Below, one piece after another: positions 47,341 through 59,600 of a DNA stretch of 64,000 nucleotides (its first letter is position 1; each line of letters begins with the position of its first letter). The notes under the pieces were generated by a model. That model ran no database searches, was not told the DNA's origin, and saw only the letters and a program-made list of their open reading frames with translations. This stretch comes from Clavaria fumosa (taxonomy: Eukaryota; Basidiomycota; Agaricomycetes; Agaricales; Clavariaceae), in assembly GCA_951802425.1 (NCBI GenBank), contig OX637802.1, forward strand, positions 2,480,001 to 2,544,000, in the 5' to 3' direction. The translations under genes and the position numbers were made by a program.

Positions 47341-49865
47341 ATGAGTACATATGGATTTTCTTCCGATGCCTTCTTGGGGCGATGCAGTCATGCTGATGGC
47401 ACGGTTAGTCACCCTCGTATGTCATTCCTCGGACTTACACACCTCGTAAAGCCCAAGCGGATTTCGCCAGCTGTGCTGCAGCGAAAAGTATCTTACTACC
47501 GTTCTTTTCTAAAACGTCGCCCCTGGAGACTACGCAGTCCGAGGCCGTCTCTGCCGCGCCCCAGCCGTTGGCCCCTTTACGTAGGAGGTCTCCTCACGCT
47601 TTCTGGAGCGGGTATAGTCGCGTACAACTACCATCAACCCACTCGACATGTTCTCTTGGCCATTGTTCGCTGCTCGAGGATCGCCGAGGCTGCAGTCCTT
47701 AGCGCTATCGACTATAAACGCACCTTTGCGAAATCTTACAAGACTAAGGAGTGTGAACTGGAGGCGAACTCGCAGTGCCATACCCGGAGTGCTCATAGAG
47801 TGCTCAAGGCGCTTTTAGCGAATGGAGGTGCGGCCGCGACTTCTTCCCGAGGAAGGCTACCTGAGCTCATACGACTGCACAGGCGTTTTCATTAAGATGG
47901 GACAGCATATGTCCTCTTTGTAGGTCACTGATACTCTTACCAAATTGCCGCTTCCCTCACTCAAATATAGAGTAGTGCTACCCGTAGAATGGACGAGTAC
48001 TATGAGACCACTCCAAGACCAGTGCGAGCCGACTCTCTACCAGAGTCTCGAAACCATGTTTCTGTCGGATATGGGCTCATCCATCCACGACATTTTTGAT
48101 GATTTCGATCCCGTTCCTATCGGAGTCGCTAGCTTGGCGCAGGTGCACATTGGACGGCATCGAGAGTCCAGCAGAAGGGTCGCAGTCAAGGTGATTTCTG
48201 TTCAACGGCCCTCATGTTCGACACTGCTTGATGCCAGTGCAGCTGCAGCACCCTCACCTCGCGGAGTTCTGCGACATAGATATGGCGATGGTCGAGGTCA
48301 CTTTGGGTCTGTGACTGCCTTTCTTCCCTTCTCTTAAACATGTGTAGTGACCGTTCACAGGTTGGGTCAAGTATTGGTTCCCAGAATTTGAGTTCACGTG
48401 GTTAGCAGAAGAAATGCGGGCAAGTCTGCCGAAAGAAATGGATTTTGTTCATGAAGCTCGCAATGCTGAGAGGGCCCAGCAAGATTTCAAAAATGTCTGG
48501 ACATCACTCTATATACCTGAGGTCATCCAGGCTACCAAAAGGGTCCTTATTATGGAGTATATCCAGGGGGCGCGAGTAGACGACCTAGCTTACTTGGCCA
48601 AACATAAAATTGATAGGAACAAGGTCGCTTTGGAGCTTGCACGGATATTTAACCGAATGGTGTTTATCAATGGGTGGTTCCATGCCGTGAGTGACGCCTG
48701 CGTTTCGTCGTAACAGACCATTCACATTTTTCCATCCAAGGATCCCCATCCGGGTACCACTTTCCTTATCACTACGCGCCGCTCATTCTTCTCATGCCTT
48801 TTCTAGGCAATCTTCTGATACGCCCGGCCTTGGCTCACTCTAGGTCGCCCTACAACTTTGAGATTGTTCTCCTTGACCATGGCCTTTACTTCGATCTCGA
48901 CACGCAATTGCGTATAAATTACTGCAATTTATGGCTCTCATTAATAGCACCTGCCTCGCCAGCCACGAACAAGGAACGTCGAAAGTACGCGCAATTGGTT
49001 GGGAATATAGGCCCCGATCTGGTGGGCGCAACGTTGTCCCTTGTCGGTCCTGAGCTGACCTCTGAATGCGAAGTATCCTGTCTTCGAGGCTGCTATCACA
49101 GGTAGTCATTGCTGGCACTGACATGCATGAACTTGTCTGATTAGAGATCAGGTCGAGCCATCATGGACAGTCCATTTGACCAAGGGGATGAGAGATATAA
49201 AAACGATGAAGGAACGAACTTCAAACGCGCATCAAGTCTGATAGAAATGGCGCCACAAAGTTCAGAGGAAATGGAAGCCATCCGCAACGCCGTTGTCGGA
49301 CAAGAGGGGCTTCTGCTCTCCGTCTTCGACGTGCTTCGAAGAATCCCAAGGCGTGTTATCATGGTGTTGAAACTGAATGACCTGACTAGGTGGCGTCTCA
49401 TCATTCACATGCCTTGTTTTTAACTTGACTGGTTTGACATTCTAGGAACCTTGACCATGCGTTGGCGACCACCCATGCTTCGGTTTGAGTCTAAGTTCTC
49501 GATTTAAATTCGAATCTCATGTGTAGTAGGTACGGATATTCATTATCACCGCCAAGTACTGCGCCTTCGCCGTTTGGCAAGAGGACAGGAAGCGATTGAT
49601 AGACAAGCTGAGGGAGCGAGGCGTTCTTTCGCTCGGTGTGCTGGCAGAGTATTTTGGCCACTGGTGGTACGTGTTTTTCATTCTCAATGAGGGATTGAGC
49701 TTCTATTCCATGACCAGGCGTTTCGAGAAAGCGTATATGGGGCTCATAATGTTCGAGACTCTGTTAGACGTGCAAGCATTTTTGAACAAGTCGCGTGCAT
49801 GGTTCAGAGGATTCTACTCTCTCGGATTAGAAGGCGCGGGTCTGGCTGCGGCGGGTCTGGTGTAG
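47341..49865 (+). CDS. ABC1/ADCK (UbiB) family mitochondrial kinase-like protein
   Basis: Eleven exons (47341-47827, 47883-47919, 47971-48190, 48243-48306, 48361-48686, 48741-48753, 48807-49021, 49074-49101, 49152-49389, 49446-49482, 49530-49865) give 666 aa. A basic Arg/Ser/Pro-rich N-terminus and a membrane segment (LYVGGLLTLSGAGIVAYNY) suit the inner mitochondrial membrane. UbiB signatures are FIKMGQHMSSL, VPIGVASLAQVHIGR, VAVKLQHPHLAEF, EMDFVHEARNAER, DPHPGN and VLLDHGLYFDLD. It resembles the Mcp2/ADCK1 branch more than Coq8. The start could be the in-frame ATG at 47419. Exon 6 (13 nt) carries the DPHPG metal-binding motif. It ends 13 bp from the convergent Sub1 gene. Confidence 0.88.
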
Positions 49866-49878
49866 ACGGTTACTTAAA

Positions 49879-50423
49879 CTATGCCCTTGACTTTTTCTGA
49901 GCATCTAACAACAAAGTGATAGCATCGGCATTGCGCAGGAGGGCTTCCCACTGCACATTTATTGTGAATGTCATCAATTCGTCGTGTGGTGGAGTGGCAA
50001 CCGACCTGCTGGATGTTTAGGGATATACCCTTCTTTCCTGGTTTCTCTTCGCCGTCCGCGTCGTAGAACTTACGAATGTCGACCATGAGCCGACCTGCCG
50101 AGCAATTAATCCAAATTAGACTACAAATTTCGTAGCCGCATACCATTGAATACATTCACGGTTGCACGAGTCTTGTCGCCAAGGGACACGTATTGTTTCT
50201 CTTCTCCGGAGCGGACCCCGCCTTCATTGCCGGATGAGTTGCCCTGAGAATACTAGTATTAACGCCTACACGCATCTTGAAGACGACACGCACACCGTGA
50301 TTTTTCGTGTCACGTTTCTTCGGAGCGCGTTCTTTGCGTTCAGCCGTTTCTCCCTGAGGTTCCAGTTGAAGACCATGATGCACCCAATGCGTAGAGTCAA
50401 CGTACTGGTGATTTGCGCTTCAT
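49879..50423 (-). CDS. SUB1: Transcription coactivator Sub1/PC4
   Basis: Five exons (50423-50406, 50353-50294, 50243-50144, 50094-50006, 49950-49879) give 112 aa. A Lys/Arg-rich N-terminus (MKRKSPGETAERKERAPKKR) precedes the PC4 single-strand DNA-binding domain: YVSLGDKTRATVNVF, RLMVDIRKFYD, GKKGISLNIQQWEALL and a short C-terminal helix. Sub1 assists RNA polymerase II initiation and 3' processing. The gene sits between ABC1 (convergent, 13 bp) and Tom1 (divergent, 230 bp). Confidence 0.92.
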
Positions 50424-50653
50424 TATAGTGGGCGAGAATCAACACTCGACAACGACGCGTTGTTTGTGCAGTGTTGTGGTATTTTCAAGGTCAGCACTGA
50501 CGCAAATAGGCAAGTCATCGAACTCCGCATCGCCCTCTCACTCGCTCACCTTTCACTTGCGCTTCGACTTCCTCATCGAATTTCAAACAGTCTTGTCGCC
50601 TTCGGCAGTTGTTCGATCCTCCATTACCATTCTCCTCAACGTGCTCACGGAGA

Positions 50654-53600
50654 ATGAGGATCCTTCACAAATCTAAGAGAGCGACGCCTCCGGCAAGTAC
50701 CCGTTTACCTCTATCGCTGAACAATCTGACCTTTCCGTTAGCATCCGCAAGTGGCGGAGGTCGTGTCCATGCTCCTGAACACATCGGACGAGGATCTTCC
50801 AGATGCTCTGTCTCAAATCGAAGTGTGGAAATGGCCCCGCTCCGATCTTAACTCATGGATCGAGGTCCTCAACAAGCTTGACGCCTCTCTCGAGAACGTC
50901 ATCAATACTTACGATGTGGCCAAGTTACAACTCAAGCCCTTTCCGCCTCTAGTAAAGAGAACCGTTTGTGAAATCCTTAGATTCGAACGTCTGCTACTCG
51001 AGAACTCCACGAATAGGAAAATGTACAGTTCCTATGACGTGAGTCACATCAACTTCTTCGCTTCGTCTGTTGAGTCTGACTGGTAGTTCTGCTTAGCAAC
51101 TGAAAGATCTGCTGCTAACATCTGATCTCGACGTACTGATGTTGACTCTGAACCTCCTCCTCCGCCCGTGTCAACAATATTCAGCCCAGCCCGCGGTATC
51201 CTCAGCCCTGAGTATTTCAACATCCCGCTTCCAGTCTCTTGTTAAGAGGTGGCCAAACCTACGCGATTATGGTGTTGGGCTTGTCGAGTTGGTTAGCTCG
51301 ACCTCGCAACCTGCAATACTTGCTCTTCCGAGCGAAGCTCGTGAAGTGAACTACAGCTTTTACAAAAAGGAAAATAAAGAGGCCGAGAAGATTGATGAAA
51401 ATATGGAAATGGATGCTCTCGAAGCCTTACGGAGCCCTGCTCGCAAATCTGCATCGTCTACGGTACCTGGAGCATCTGGGACTCAGGTTGTCAACGTACA
51501 TCTCGAAGAGCGCGTCCTACTGTCCAAAGAGCCTATGGCTATTCTGTCCGACTTAATCGATGAATTTTCTCTCCCTGAGTCGGATCAATTCGAATTGCTC
51601 TGTCGTATTCGCTCTGCAACAGCCCTTGCTCCCGGAAACGAGGTGGACCGCGAGAAGTTGGTGATCATCCGTCTCTTGGCCATTGCCATCTTTGGCCACA
51701 CGCATAACGAGACCCAGGCCACGTCTTCTTTGTTTTTGTACGAGCCGGACCTCATTCTGCATATCGCTGAGCTTCTGCAGCTTGATCGCGGTGTGCCGAT
51801 TCCGGTGCAGACAGCAGCCATCTCTGCCCTGGACGCGCTCGCTCGATATCGGAATAAGATGCATGAGGTCCTGACTGCCGTCAATGCAGGCGTGAACCAT
51901 GGGATTCTCATGGCTCTCGTCCGTCGGGCTGTGAACGAAGTCGCCGATCCTAATTCGACCCTTTCACACTCGTTCGCTGACACCCTTTTGTCATTCGTGA
52001 CCTACTTGGCGACTCACGCTGCAGGAGGCAATATGGTCGTTGGCGCAGGGCTGATTCCGTTGCTGATCCAGATTATCGAGAATCGGCTGCCCATTCGATT
52101 GGCTGTAGTGTCGAAGACCATGCAGCTGGTGGATAATGTGCTCTACAGCTATACAAATGCCTTTCAATTGTTTGCTAGCGCTCACGGCGTGGAGATCCTG
52201 GTAGACCGAATCGCGGTGCGTAGCTCAATACTCGTCTCAACGCCCCAGCTCAAATGTCGCCGCAGTATGAAGTTGATCTGGACATTAAGGAATATGCTCA
52301 CGAGCAGCGATCGCGCGAAATGTTTGGTTCATATGGTGGGCTACTGTATCTCTACACTCTCGTATATACGTGATTCACTCTCGATTAGGTGACCTGCCAG
52401 TTGCACGCGCTGCCATTCTCAAGCACATACTGCGTTCCATGCATAGGATGATGCAGTCTTCTGGCACTGCAGAAGGTCTTCGCGGACTGATTGATACGTC
52501 AATCCTCAAATCCATCAAGAAAGTCATCAGATACCGTGGGTTATTCGGTCCAAGCGTTTTGCATATCGGTATGTATATTTGTATGTATCTGCGGTATCCA
52601 AGACTCACCGCGCACAGCCATCAATATCATGTCGACATTTGTGCATAATGAGCCTACCTCCCTTGCGATAATTCAAGAGGCTGGTCTGCCCGAAGCATTC
52701 TACAAGGCAGTCGAATCAGGCCTTGAACCATCGATAGAGGTGGGACTTTTTTAATTTTCGCTAATCTTTGCCAATCCCTCGCATTTTGCGTAGATCATTC
52801 AATCCATTCCAAATGCTATCGGAGCCTTGTGTCTCAACCAGGCAGGACAAGACCAACTTGCGGCACGTCCCAGCATCCTGCCTGGGATCTTCACCATCTT
52901 CACCTCCGAACGGCATCTCAAAGTATTGCAAGACAAGGAAAACGCCGTTTTGATCGGCGCCGCTATTGATGAACTAATCCGGCATCATCCTTCCCTGAAA
53001 ACCTCGGTTTTTGAATCTTTGCAATCGACCCTGAGCAAGATCGAAGATCTCGGCAACGCATACGAAGTACCGGAGAAATTGCGGCAATGGTATCAGCTCC
53101 TCCCCGTTTCCGCAACTACACAAGGCGACGATATTACTATGCATGAGGTCGAGTCTGAGGCAGACGACTTTGCCGCAGCAGCCAACGATGCCGATGCAGG
53201 AAGGGGTCCTCTGCCTGGCAGCGAGGAATTTCCAAAACCGCACGAGAATGTTGTTGTTTCTTTCATTGATGTCCTCGGTCGAGTGAGGAAATTTGTTACT
53301 TTCTGTCTTCTTACGTACTCATATCTTGCCAGTTCTTGGAGGGTCTCTTCCAGCACCCGCAGCACTGCAAAGATTTCCTGTTCCAGACTGATGCACTTGA
53401 TCGCTTTGGCAGACTGACAGCCCTACCCTGTCTTCCGTACAACTTTGCCAATAGCGTTGCGTCCGATTCTCTCGTCCAGGTTATGCGAACGATGGCGGAT
53501 GCTTCCCCCAATCCGACGCTGCCATATCTACTGAATCTCGTCAAGGAATCACTGGCAGAGACGCGCGACTTTTGGGGTACATTCGAACCGCATTCGAAAT

Positions 53601-56600
53601 TGGCTCCGCTTGTGGAAATCACCGGTACGTCCTGGTACTCTTCTATTCTTGAAAAGTCCTGTTCTTAAATCTGCTGTCAAGCTACCAGCGGAGAATCCTA
53701 TAACAATCAGCTCTTCCGGCGTCTGGTCACACTCCACATCCGTATCACGTTGTTGTCTGATGTGTTCGCCAGCGCGGGCCTGGCTCACGGTCGAGCTACC
53801 GCCTCACTACTGCAAACTTTGTCAGGCCCTGGGGTTTCAGAAATTATGACTGATCTTGGCTCTTTGCATCGTGTCAGCATTTGGGAAAATATCGTTCTCA
53901 AGCCAGCCTTGGTAGTCAAAGGGATCGATGTCTTATTGACACCGACAGCATCTCCTCTCGAGCAGTCTCCTGATCGCGGTCCTACTGCTTTCCCTGAGGC
54001 AGATGCCTCAACACCTAATGGTGTCGCCCCTGAGTCGTCATCAGTCGGGGTCGAGCAAACTGCACCCAGGAAGGATCAGGGGAAAGAGGATGGTCCCAAA
54101 GAATTGAATGCGAAAGCACTCAAACACTTGACGCATGGGCTCCCCAGTTCTTTGGCTCCGTTCTTCCAAGGTTAGTCCTGCATCCCGACTCCTATGTACC
54201 CAACTCATCTGGGATATGTAGCGACCGTGAAGATGTTCTACGCGCGACGCAATCCGGATCCTCAACAGAAGAAGCAATTCTTCGAAACTGCGAAAGTCAT
54301 TGCGCGTACTATTCTGAAACACCTGACTGTGCAAGAACTTGGTAAGTCATTCGCTACTTGCCCCAACACGAGTATCTGATGCCCTGCAAGGTGACCACAA
54401 GTTATCTCGCTATACTTACCACAGTGTGATGTTGGGCCTGATCACATTGTTGATCTTGGATGGTACTTTTCAAATTCTTTTCCTCACATGCAATGCTGAA
54501 TGGCCTTTTTGTCAGATCGCACGTCCCAGAACACTATTCACACAGTGCTGCTCGTGGCTTTGTATCGTATCGGTGGACTTGACGCCATTTTTGACATCTG
54601 TCGCCAATTCATGTCCAGCATCGGATCATTGCACGACGTCAAGCAGGAAGACCGATCTGACGAGGCAACCAATGAACTTGTGCACGCTTACGGAGGACTC
54701 AAGGTTGCACTGCACCTGCTGCACCCTCTTATCACCTCTAGACCTCTGTTCGAATCAAATCAGACACAGCTTGCCCGAACTCAGGACAAGCAGGAAACAG
54801 ACCCGGAATATTTTGAGCCGCGCAATTTTATTGTCAGGACTCGGCTTGCGATAATGCCTCTTGTGCAAGAATTGTGGGATTCTCCTTGGCTCGTGCATTC
54901 CCCTCTGGCGATGTGTAGGTCTGTGGTCCTAGTCGTCATGGAGTTAATCGGCGCAGACAGTGAAGAATCGAAACCCGATCATGTGGAAGCCAACATTGGC
55001 GGCTCGTCGCGCGAGCATCCTGCCATTGTTGTCCCTGACGAGAACTGCGTTCGTCAACTGACTGACATGGGCTTCCCACGATCAGCGGCTGAGCGTGCGC
55101 TTATCCGGGCACGCAATAATGTCAACGGTGCTACGGAGCTACTTTTGTCCCACCCGTTTCCCCTTCCGCCAGACCCGGAGCCTGTGGAAGATGTCCAAGT
55201 GGATACCACCGCCCAAGCCGCGTCCCATGAACAGTCTACAACTGAGGAAGGAACAGGTGTAGGTGTAGTACCCGCGCACTCGCCCACAGCGACGGATCTT
55301 CCTGTACAAAGTAGCCCTCCACCTGGGGCCAAGACTCACGAGGAGTTACGTCACGCCTTGAACGAAGCGCGGGAACCTTTGAAGGCAAAAATCCCTCCTC
55401 AAGCACTGCGACTAATAGACGAACATCCGTCGCTTATCTTTGGTCTTCACGCTGCGTTTGTGCGCCCACAAGACCAGCATCAGAAGCAAGCGGTGTCGTC
55501 TCTCGTTGAAGATATCATGAAATTCTCTGCTACAGCATACGACGCCCATCAGTCGGAATTCGCGAATCGTTGTCGTTTGCTTGCCCTCGTCCTCAGAGAG
55601 ACACCCTCGTCGTTGCCCGAAGACATTCAACATAATTTGATAAATGTTTTGTTGTCACTTCTGGTTACCAACCCCATCGAAGCAGTACTTCATCCGCCCA
55701 GGATTATGAAGTGGCTGGCACCGCAACTTCTGGTACTGGAAGCGCTCTTCACCATCGCGGATCAACCTCGTCCCATTGTACTTCCTAAGGAGAATGAGGA
55801 CATTCCTAAATTCGACCTGACCATTCAGCATTACCGATCTCTTCCTACTTGGAAGAGCCGTGCTTTCGACTTCTGCATGCGCCTCCTCTCTACCCCGGAT
55901 GTTCCATCTGACGAATTCCTATCTCTGCTGCGGTTGCTTGTTCTTCTTACCCGTGACCATCGAGTCGCTCACCAGTTTGTTCAACGCGATGGGATTGTCC
56001 TGCTCTTCAGTGCTTTGAAAACGTCTTCGGTCACAGCGGGGCATTCCTATGTAGCGATCATTCTTCGGCATGCCCTAGAGGATCCTGAAACAGTCAAGGC
56101 CATTATATCGACATCCTTGAGACGATATTTCGCGCAACCCCGGACGCACATCAGTGAGGTCGGAGCTTACGTGCGAAATTGTAGCATGATGGCATTGCGG
56201 GATCCTGCCGTATTCATTGACGTCACTAGGTCTATCTGCCAGCTTTCCCTCCCCTTCTCTGTAACCCATCATGTCAGTCTCAAGTCTGACCCCGAAACCA
56301 CCGAGCAGCCCCCTCAAATCGTCGAGGACGAAGAGATATCTATCACAATGCACGTGGATGCGCCACAGACTGACGCTGCTTCAAGCGTTGAACCTTCAGA
56401 ATCGATTATTCACTTCATGATTGGCGAGTTGATAAAATCGGTGCGATCCGCCACGATGCCATCTGCTGACCAACGAATGAGCGACTCGCCCAAACCGAGT
56501 CCCTCGGATATATCGCCAAGCTTCATCTCTGAGCCTACGCCAAGGGAATACGTAAGCGAGGGCACTCCCCAACAAGAGCATTTCTCCTATTCCTGCCTTC

Positions 56601-59600
56601 TAATGCAATTTTTGACCGAGTTGCTTTTCTCGTATGAATCTTGCAAGACAGCTTTCTTATCCTACTCTCCTAAAAAGCGGACGAGTACAGGCAAAGAAAC
56701 CTCGACCAAACACCGCACCTACGCGATAAATTTTCTTCTTTCAGAGCTGATTGCTTTCCCGACTCTCAGCCCCGACCCTAGCCCGGAGGCTCGCAATCGG
56801 TTCTCGTTGGTCAACTGGGCGATGTCAGTGGTTCTAGCCCTTTGTATGGATCCGTCTTCTGCAAATGACCTGAAGGACGTCTCTCTGGATCTCATCTCTG
56901 TTCGGAAATTTGTCCTAGAGGCTGTTAGTCGAGCCATCAAGGAACCCCCGTCTTCTGAATCGGTGGACGCTCGTTATGGGCGACTACTGGCGCTTTCTGA
57001 GTTGTGTCATCGAATGCTAACGGCACGATTCAGCACTCGGAAGTCTTTGCAAGACGAAATCCCATCACACATGGCTAAAATCATGCTGGAGAAACATTTC
57101 GTGTCATCACTAACTAATGCACTTGCTGAAGTCGATCTCAACTATCCCAATGTGAAAAGTCTCCTGACATCTATTCTGCGACCGCTCGAGCATCTGTAAG
57201 TTAATTGATGGCCTAGCAGCTTTAATCTCTGATCGATCGGATCGTTTCGTCATTAGATCTAAAATTGCAATCAAAATGAGCAGAGCATTAGTCAAAGCCA
57301 AGGATCTTGACATTCAGCTTCTGAGCGACTCTTCAGATTCTTCGGATTTGGAAGAAGATGTAATTGAGACTGGCCGTGAAGAAACGCCGGATTTGTATCG
57401 TAACTCCGCTCTGGGCATGTATGTTAGTTTCTACTCATATGTGATAGTTCGCTCATTCTTGCATTTTGTTTTCAGGTATGGAGGTGTAAGTTATCTCCCC
57501 GGACCAATATAGAAGCTGACCAATTTGTAGGAAATGGACGTCCATTTCAATGAAGAGGAGAGGATTGATGATGATGACGATGATGACGATGATGATGATG
57601 AACGAGAAGAGGGTGATGACGTCGAAATGGACTTTGCAAGTGCAAGCGAAGACACGGATGATACTCCGGGTGACGACGAGGGGAGGGATGAGGAAGAAGG
57701 ACTAGACAACGAGGGTCCTTGGCGTGAAGATGAAGGGGAGGAGGTCCAAGGCGAAAACAGGACAGACGATGGAGACGAAGATGACGATGAGGGAGATGAA
57801 GACGAAGATGAAGATGCGAGACCCCCTGCCGGCGCTGAAACGTGGGACGTGAGTAGACTGAGCTGATAATCCAATATATACTTTTAAACTTTCCCCGCTT
57901 CAGAATATTGTCGACGCTAATGCTGCAGAAACGCAACAAGCTGAGGAAGGCGATGAAGATAACGGTGAGTATCCCTCACCATCGTTCTCCGATTATATTA
58001 TGACAATGTTACCCAGAAATCGTACGAACCAATCCACAAGATGGGTCTGATGCAGATGAGTACGTTGTATTGCGTGCTTCTGCGTATCCCATGCTAATTC
58101 ATGCAATTAGTCTCGCTCATGAATTGGGAATTCTTGACGTTCAGCCCACGCGGGAGGATCTTTTCGGTCTCACTGCGACTTTCGCCAATGGCTTAATGGA
58201 TAACGGTTCCCGCGACACTGGTGGTTTTCTTGCGCCCTCCATGATCTCCCGACGGCAACACGGTAAGCGTTGCAATTTCCTGAATACTCTTTTCTGACCC
58301 TATCGCTGGGTCAGCAGACGACAATGTACTGTTGTGGGGAAGGCCTCGAATTGCTCCTACTCCTACGCCGGAGGCAACAACGCATCCCTTGTTGCTGGAC
58401 GCTAACTATTCATCAAACCGTGGGCACACCAACCAGCCGAGAGGCTCTCGTCGGGCGCAGCGAGCAGTTGTAGGCGGAGAATTACTTCGAACTATCGAAG
58501 ATCTCCTCGGAGGCGTGGGAGCCGTGCACCTAATACAACACTTTGTGACACGTGGCACTGGCCCCTCGGAGGCAATCCGCGTCGACGTTCCCGCAAGTAC
58601 ATTTGTGAATTTTCAACGGCGCCTTGGCAACGCAGTTTCTACCTCATTACGAGTTGACCGCTCACGATCTGGGGATACACGCAGCGAAGGTCGCGATTTC
58701 GATCCGCTTTTCACAATCCAAAGATGGGCAGAAGAAATTAAAATCCTGCACGGTGAACTGGTCAACGAGCGAGCCAGTACTCTGTGCAATTATGTCGTTA
58801 TAGCTCTTCTTCCCACGGCAATCGAGACTGCCAAGCGTAATAAACAGAAAGAGGAAGAAGAATTGGCGAAGGCTCGAGAACTCAAGGCCAAAGAGGAGGC
58901 TGAAGCGGCTGCGAAACCAGAGTTAGCTACGTCAAGTCAGATAGAAGCAACGACTCAGGCAGGGGATGAGGTTGTTGGTCAATCGAGCGGCTCGGGCGAC
59001 ACATCATCCAGGAATCTTCCAAGTAATCCTAGTTCTGATGACGATACTGAGATGGTGGACGCCCCAACGACCCCACCTGCTGTATCCGTTCCTTCTGGCC
59101 CCGCTGCGGACGGCCAGGTAGCATCTACATCAGACCATACCGTATCTTCGCAACCTGGGCCCTCTTCATCTATTGCGCCCCCCCAACCTCCGCAACGGAT
59201 TACGGTGACAATTCATGGTGCCGAAGTTGATATCACTGACACTGGCATCGACCCTACATTCCTCGAAGCCCTCCCAGATGAAATGCGCGAAGAGGTGCTC
59301 AATCAGCATGTACGAGATCAACGCGCTGCCAGGGTGGAACGTCCCCCAGACTCCCAGATTAGCGCGGAGTTTCTGGACGCTTTGCCTCCAGAGCTCAGGG
59401 CGGAGATCATTCAGCAAGAGCGGCAAGAGCAAGCTAGACGAGACCGAGCAGCTCAAGGTCAGCCAGCCCGTGTCCCTGAAGAGATCGACCCAGCAAGTTT
59501 CATCGCGAGTCTTGATCCTCAGTTGAGGGAGGTGATCCTAATGGACCAAGACGATGGCTTCATTCAGACCCTGCCTTCTCACATGATCGCGGAAGCTGGG

